This document shows, one piece after another, positions 4,717-8,394 of a stretch of 8,394 nt of DNA. This stretch comes from Oscillospiraceae bacterium. Lineage in GTDB: Bacteria > Bacillota > Clostridia > Oscillospirales > Acutalibacteraceae. How positions within the stretch are numbered: the stretch's first letter is position 1; each line of letters begins with the position of its first letter. Below the pieces are notes generated by a model. The model saw only the letters and a list, made by a program, of their open reading frames with translations, made no database searches and had not been told where the DNA came from. The stretch spans positions 1-8,394 of the forward strand of contig JAFLUK010000065.1 in assembly GCA_022508865.1 (NCBI GenBank). The letters are read 5' to 3'. The translations under genes were made by a program, and so were the position numbers.

Positions 4717-4890
4717 TGCGAGATAATTTTATATTTTTACACAAACTAAGTATGTATTTTTATATCCGATAAAAATGCATGCTCTATTTAGCATACTTGT
4801 TTTGTGTAAAATGATATGTATAAAATTGTCTCGCAGCAATCGGAGCTATGCGTTTTTGGCACAGCACAGGTTGCTGTGCTTTTTTTATTT
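4717..4890 (+). promoter_or_regulatory. Unrecognised structured leader RNA with terminator/antiterminator choice
   Basis: A long stem-loop is formed by three stacked helices: 4717-4733 with 4819-4835 (17 bp, one G-U), 4735-4745 with 4801-4811 (11 bp), and 4748-4754 with 4792-4798 (7 bp). An inner hairpin, 4756-4763 with 4769-4776, caps it. Downstream, 4832-4841 can pair with 4869-4878 (10 bp, two G-U). That helix excludes both the lowest 4 bp of the long stem and the terminator stem (4859-4866 with 4872-4879). The layout is that of a transcription-attenuating riboswitch or leader controlling the surface-protein gene 15 nt further on. No known riboswitch consensus was recognised. A stand-alone small RNA of about 170 nt is the main alternative. 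Confidence 0.55.
4859..4890 (+). terminator. Intrinsic terminator immediately before the bspA-like ribosome binding site
   Basis: GCACAGCA (4859-4866) pairs perfectly with TGCTGTGC (4872-4879), 5-nt loop, followed by a run of seven T and then ATTTT. The AAGGAGG ribosome binding site of the next gene starts at 4892, so transcripts must read through this hairpin to express it. Confidence 0.85.
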
Positions 4891-4905
4891 TAAGGAGGAA
4901 AACAA

Positions 4906-7101
4906 ATGAAAAAACTAACATCAATCATTCTTTCGGTAATAATGATATTCAGCATTTTTACAATCGTACCAATTACCGCAAAATCAATAACATCAAGTGA
5001 TTATGATTATAATATCCTTGATGATGGTACTGCTATAATTATGCATTATAATGGTAATGATACAGAAGTAACCATTCCGAGTACAATTGATGGATATAGT
5101 GTAACAGTGATAGGTCCAGGCTCTTTTGCTTTAACTAATTTAGAAAGTGTAGTTATATCTAACGGGATTAAGACAATAAATAAACAAGCATTTATACACT
5201 CAACTGTACATAATATATCAATCCCTGCAAGTGTTGTTGATATACAGTCCCGTGCATTTCGACTATGTGGCTTTAAAGAAATAAAGGTTGACAGTACAAA
5301 TTTATATTACACAGCAGAAAATGGAGTTTTATTTAATAAAGATAAAACTGTGCTGTTAGCTTATCCAATAGAAAGTACGTCAGTATCTTATACAATCCCA
5401 ATTGGAGTTCAAACTATAGAATATTCTGCATTTATGTTTGCCGGTAATTTAAAGAGTATTATCATCCCAAATACTGTGACAAGTATAAACGAAGAAGCAT
5501 TTTCTTATTGCAGTAATTTGAAAGATATTGAAATACCAAACAGCGTAACAAAAATAGGTGGAAATGCTTTTGATTTTTCGATATGTAATACAGAAAACGG
5601 CGGATATTATATAGGTGACTGCTTAATAGGTGCTGATAATGACTTTTGCGGCAGTTTTTCAATTAAAGAGGGTACAAGATTAGTTGCCGATGATGCACTT
5701 AGAAGTAAAGACTCTATTGAAAGCATTACAGTTCCATCAAGCGTAGAAGTTGTAGGTGATTATGCCTTTTTGCAATTTCGTTTTGAGGGTGAGTTTAAAA
5801 GTATAAATGTAGCTCAAAGCAACAAAAATTTCTGCTCTGTTGATGGTGTAATGTTTAATAAAGATAAAACAGAATTACTATACTATCCTTATGGAAAAGA
5901 AAATATTACATACACTGTTCCAAATACCGTAAAAAAACTTGGTAAAGTATCATTTTCAGATAGTCAATTAGAAAGCTTAAAATTACCTGATAATCTTAAA
6001 TATATAGGAGAAAGTGCTTTTCAATATACAACTTTGAAAAATATAACTATTCCTGAAAATATAGAGTATTTAGGAAAATGTGCATTTGAGCGTTCTTGTT
6101 TAGAAACTATAGAGATACCCTCTAGTATTACAAGTATTGAAGAGGGTTGTTTTGAAAATTGCCGTAATCTAAAGAGTGTTTCAATTAAAGGGAATATTAA
6201 GAGCTTAAACGATTATGCTTTTAATTGGTGCGAAAGTCTTTCTGAAATTGATATTCCTGATAGCGTGACAAATATAGGCAAAGGTGCTTTTCAATTGACT
6301 GGCTTTCAGAAAATTAAGCTACCAAACAATTTAGAAAACATAGGTGAATATGCTTTTAACAATTGTAAAAATCTAAAAGAGCTTATTATCCCTAATAATG
6401 AAGTAACAATTAGGAAACGTGCTTTTTATAACTGTCCTGAATTAACTAATGTTCTTATACCTAATAAGGTTAAAAAAATAGAAAAGTCTGCATTTGGTTA
6501 TGAGGGTGACATTTTTAATGATTATGATGAATACTGTTCCGAAAATGTAATTAACAACTTTAAAATTCAGGGATATTCAGACACTACCGCAGAAAAATAT
6601 GCGAATGAAAATGGTTTTACTTTTGTAAGTTTAGGTGAAATTCCGTCAACAGAGTCTACTACACCGAAACTAAAAAAGAACAGCGTAAACCTTAAAGCTG
6701 GCAAAACTTCAACAATTACAGTTTTGAACAAGGGCGACAACAAGGCAACTTATAAATCTTCAAACAAAAAGATTGCCACTGTTAAGGATGGTAAGGTTAC
6801 CGCTCTTAAAAAGGGTACAGCAAATATTACTGTAACAGTAGGCAAGACAAAACTGACTTATAAGGTTACTGTTACATCATCTCCAAAACTCAACAAAACC
6901 GCAAAGAAGCTGAAGGTAAATGGCAAATTCACACTAACAGTAACAGGCAAGGCGGGCACAACTACATTCAAATCAAATAAGCCGAAGATTGTCTCTGTCT
7001 CTAAAAAGGGCGTAGTTAAAGCAAAGAAAAAGGGCACGGCACAAATTATCGTCACTACCAATGGCGGTGTAAAACTCAAGTGCAAAATCTCAGTAAAATA
7101 A
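4906..7101 (+). CDS. Secreted BspA-like leucine-rich-repeat protein with C-terminal Ig-like domains
   Basis: A 731-residue exported protein. A signal peptide covers about residues 1-26 (KK, then SIILSVIMIFSIFTIV, then ITAKS). Residues about 30-575 are BspA-type (LRR_5) repeats of roughly 23 residues with the pattern IxIPxSVTxIGxxAFxxC. Two copies of a FNKDKTxLLxYP insert (143-155 and 317-329) interrupt them. From 586 to the end are two lysine-rich Big_2-type Ig-like domains (about 586-657 and 660-731) with the KKGTAxIxVT signature. BspA-like proteins act at the cell surface and often in adhesion; that role is inferred here. No LPxTG motif, SLH domain or membrane tail is present, so it is secreted or held by the basic Ig-like domains. 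AAGGAGG (4892-4898) lies 7 nt before the ATG. The repeat region is much AT-richer than the C-terminal domains. Confidence 0.88.
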   Translation: MKKLTSIILSVIMIFSIFTIVPITAKSITSSDYDYNILDDGTAIIMHYNGNDTEVTIPSTIDGYSVTVIGPGSFALTNLESVVISNGIKTINKQAFIHSTVHNISIPASVVDIQSRAFRLCGFKEIKVDSTNLYYTAENGVLFNKDKTVLLAYPIESTSVSYTIPIGVQTIEYSAFMFAGNLKSIIIPNTVTSINEEAFSYCSNLKDIEIPNSVTKIGGNAFDFSICNTENGGYYIGDCLIGADNDFCGSFSIKEGTRLVADDALRSKDSIESITVPSSVEVVGDYAFLQFRFEGEFKSINVAQSNKNFCSVDGVMFNKDKTELLYYPYGKENITYTVPNTVKKLGKVSFSDSQLESLKLPDNLKYIGESAFQYTTLKNITIPENIEYLGKCAFERSCLETIEIPSSITSIEEGCFENCRNLKSVSIKGNIKSLNDYAFNWCESLSEIDIPDSVTNIGKGAFQLTGFQKIKLPNNLENIGEYAFNNCKNLKELIIPNNEVTIRKRAFYNCPELTNVLIPNKVKKIEKSAFGYEGDIFNDYDEYCSENVINNFKIQGYSDTTAEKYANENGFTFVSLGEIPSTESTTPKLKKNSVNLKAGKTSTITVLNKGDNKATYKSSNKKIATVKDGKVTALKKGTANITVTVGKTKLTYKVTVTSSPKLNKTAKKLKVNGKFTLTVTGKAGTTTFKSNKPKIVSVSKKGVVKAKKKGTAQIIVTTNGGVKLKCKISVK
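5332..5870 (+). repeat. Direct repeat inside the LRR region (two 17-nt identical copies)
   Basis: TTTAATAAAGATAAAAC occurs at 5332-5348 and again at 5854-5870, 522 nt apart and in the same frame, encoding the FNKDKT insert. Protein similarity extends on both sides (GVxFNKDKTxLLxYP, then SYTIP or TYTVP), which points to an old internal duplication of about 174 residues. Confidence 0.6.
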
Positions 7102-7112
7102 TCATTAATGAC

Positions 7113-7140
7113 AAAAGACTGCCTCTGCGGCAGTCTTTTT
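7113..7140 (+). terminator. Rho-independent terminator of the bspA-like gene
   Basis: AAAAGACTGCC (7113-7123) pairs perfectly with GGCAGTCTTTT (7129-7139) over 11 bp around a 5-nt loop, ending in TTTTT. It starts 12 nt after the stop codon. The A-tract on the left makes it partly bidirectional. Confidence 0.9.
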
Positions 7141-7141
7141 G

Positions 7142-7170
7142 TTGCTAATCGGTGGGGTATATGCTATAAT
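7142..7170 (+). promoter_or_regulatory. Promoter of ychF
   Basis: -35 TTGCTA (7142-7147), 17-nt spacer, perfect -10 TATAAT (7165-7170) with extended element TGC (7162-7164). It begins right after the T-tract of the preceding terminator. Predicted start is near 7177, giving a leader of about 30 nt. Confidence 0.8.
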
Positions 7171-7206
7171 AGTACAAATTAACATAAATGAACAGGAGAT
7201 TTACAT

Positions 7207-8301
7207 ATGAAACTTGGTATCGTAGGTTTGCCTAATGTAGGTAAAAGTACACTTTTTAATGCGATTACAAATGCAGGAGCACAAAGCGCAAACTATCCCT
7301 TCTGCACAATTGAGCCAAATGTGGGCGTGGTGGCTGTTCCCGACAAACGTCTTGACAAACTGGCAAAAATGTATGACCCTGATAAATTTACTCCTGCAAC
7401 AATAGAATTTGTTGACATTGCAGGTCTTGTTAAGGGCGCCTCCAAGGGCGAAGGGCTTGGCAACAAGTTCCTTTCAAATATTCGTGAATGTGACGCAATT
7501 GTTCATGTGGTAAGATGTTTTGAAAATGACGATATTATTCATGTTGAGGGCTCTGTTGAGCCTTCAAGGGATATTGAAACTATCAATCTTGAGCTTATTC
7601 TGTCTGATGTTGAAATGGTAACAAGAAAGCTGGACAGACTGAAAAAGGCGCTGAAGGGCGACAAAAGCCTTGGCGTTCAGATTACTTTCTTCGAAAAGGT
7701 GCTTGAGGTACTTAACGAGGGTAAATCCGCAAGAACCATTGATACAAACGAGGACGAAGAAGAGTGGCTGAAGGATGTTGCCCTTCTTACCACAAAGCCT
7801 ATTATATATGCCGCAAATATGAGCGAGGATGACTTTACTAATGGTATTGACAGCAACAGCATGCTGAACACCGTCAGGGAAATAGCCGCCGAGGAAAATG
7901 CTGCGGTACTGCCGATTTGCGCCCAGATTGAGATGGATATTGTGGATATGGACAAGGAAGAAAAGGAAATGTTCCTTTCCGATTTAGGTCTTGAAGAAAG
8001 CGGTCTTGACAGACTTATTAAGGAATGTTACGCACTGCTTGGTCTGATATCCTATCTGACAGCAGGTAAACCGGAGGTAAGAGCCTGGACTATTAAGAAC
8101 GGAACAAAGGCGCCGCAGGCGGCAGGTAAAATCCACACCGACTTTGAAAAGGGCTTTATCAGAGCAGAAGTTGTTGCCTATGACGATTTGGTTGCAAACG
8201 GCGGTATGACAGCTTGTAAGGAAAAGGGCCTTGTTCGCTCCGAGGGCAAGGAATATGTTATGAAGGACGGAGACGTTGTTCTCTTCCGCTTTAATGTATA
8301 A
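7207..8301 (+). CDS. ychF: YchF/OLA1-family ATPase of the Obg-like P-loop group
   Basis: A 364-residue protein, against 363 in E. coli. It binds and hydrolyses ATP, associates with ribosomes and is linked to stress and redox responses in other bacteria. The P-loop is GLPNVGKST at the N-terminus (7-15), followed by the switch region and the G3 motif DIAG. The base-specificity motif is NMSE rather than NKxD, the hallmark of the ATP preference in this family. A coiled-coil insertion (around SDVEMVTRKLDRLKKALKG) and a C-terminal TGS domain (about 280-364, ending KDGDVVLFRFNV) complete the layout. AGGAG (7194-7198) is 8 nt before the ATG. Its own promoter and the preceding terminator isolate it from the surface-protein gene; the next gene starts directly after its stop. 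Confidence 0.97.
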   Translation: MKLGIVGLPNVGKSTLFNAITNAGAQSANYPFCTIEPNVGVVAVPDKRLDKLAKMYDPDKFTPATIEFVDIAGLVKGASKGEGLGNKFLSNIRECDAIVHVVRCFENDDIIHVEGSVEPSRDIETINLELILSDVEMVTRKLDRLKKALKGDKSLGVQITFFEKVLEVLNEGKSARTIDTNEDEEEWLKDVALLTTKPIIYAANMSEDDFTNGIDSNSMLNTVREIAAEENAAVLPICAQIEMDIVDMDKEEKEMFLSDLGLEESGLDRLIKECYALLGLISYLTAGKPEVRAWTIKNGTKAPQAAGKIHTDFEKGFIRAEVVAYDDLVANGGMTACKEKGLVRSEGKEYVMKDGDVVLFRFNV

Positions 8302-8394
8302 ATGGACAATTACTACACAATAAGGCAGGATGTACTAAACTTTGTACAGGAGAACTACGGCACCGAACCTGAATATCTTTGGGTAAAAACTCCC
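8302..8394 (+). CDS. MmcQ/YjbR-family protein, N-terminal fragment cut by window edge
   Basis: The first 31 codons of a frame that stays open to the window end. The ATG follows the ychF stop with no gap (TAAATG), so it is probably co-transcribed and coupled with ychF; no separate ribosome binding site is evident. The visible residues contain FVQENYGTEPEYLWVKTP, which matches the start of MmcQ/YjbR proteins (YGxEPExxWxKxP, usually continued by xxxVFRH). These are small CyaY-like-fold proteins annotated as DNA-binding, with poorly defined function. The call rests on this short motif only, and the diagnostic residues downstream are outside the window. Confidence 0.65.
   Translation, partial: MDNYYTIRQDVLNFVQENYGTEPEYLWVKTP

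Noticed and set aside
4717..4886. 6S RNA or a retron non-coding RNA as identity of the long stem-loop
   Set aside because: No central open-promoter-like bubble or conserved 6S features are seen, and there is no reverse transcriptase gene nearby.
4775..4909. 44-codon plus-strand frame running through the terminator and overlapping the bspA-like start as ATGA
   Set aside because: The overlap is attractive for a leader peptide, but no ribosome binding site precedes the ATG and the residues are dictated by the stem-loop and T-tract; most likely chance.
1..8394. CRISPR arrays, tRNA or rRNA genes, transposases, recognised defence systems
   Set aside because: No regularly spaced repeats, cloverleaf-forming sequences, rRNA signatures or relevant protein families were found on either strand.

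Overview
The window reads as chromosomal DNA from a low-to-moderate GC Gram-positive anaerobe, most likely a gut Clostridia of the Ruminococcus/Oscillospiraceae kind. This is inferred from strong AGGAGG-type ribosome binding sites, a stand-alone MsmX-type sugar ABC ATPase, a DUF4830 lipoprotein-size membrane protein, and a BspA-type leucine-rich-repeat surface protein with bacterial Ig-like C-terminal domains. No species can be named from the sequence alone.

Left end (1-924, minus strand): a small phage-type lysis cassette. In transcription order it holds a membrane-anchored coiled-coil protein of the XhlA/BhlA kind (576-325), an r1t-like holin (291-46) and the first 18 codons of a GH25 lysozyme that runs off the window (56-1). 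It has its own promoter (-35 at 699-694, -10 at 676-671). It is cut off from the upstream gene by three consecutive rho-independent terminators (907-880, 850-822, 775-741). No phage structural genes lie between it and the housekeeping genes.

Middle (925-4509, minus strand): msmX-like ATPase (2037-925), an RsuA-type rRNA pseudouridine synthase (2932-2228), a DUF4830 membrane protein (3417-2950), a HAD phosphatase (4151-3483) and a FlK-type hotdog thioesterase (4509-4135). The last two genes overlap. The thioesterase, phosphatase, DUF4830 and rsuA genes form one co-directional run; msmX has its own promoter and a hairpin-bearing leader.

Divergent intergenic region (4510-4905): the most interesting part. 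It holds two successive plus-strand candidate transcripts. The first (about 4563-4665) has a promoter-like sequence, a 9-bp inverted repeat and a terminator. The second starts at a good extended -10 promoter whose predicted start coincides with the base of a very long stem-loop (4717-4835), followed by a terminator (4859-4890) and a 10-bp alternative antiterminator helix (4832-4841 with 4869-4878). This is riboswitch-like architecture in front of the surface-protein gene; I do not recognise the RNA class.

Right end (4906-8394, plus strand): the secreted BspA-like protein (4906-7101) with a terminator, then ychF (7207-8301) with a consensus-like promoter, directly followed by the start of an MmcQ/YjbR-family gene that leaves the window. 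The leucine-rich-repeat part of the surface protein is clearly AT-richer than its own C-terminal Ig-like domains and than ychF, which suggests a mosaic gene.
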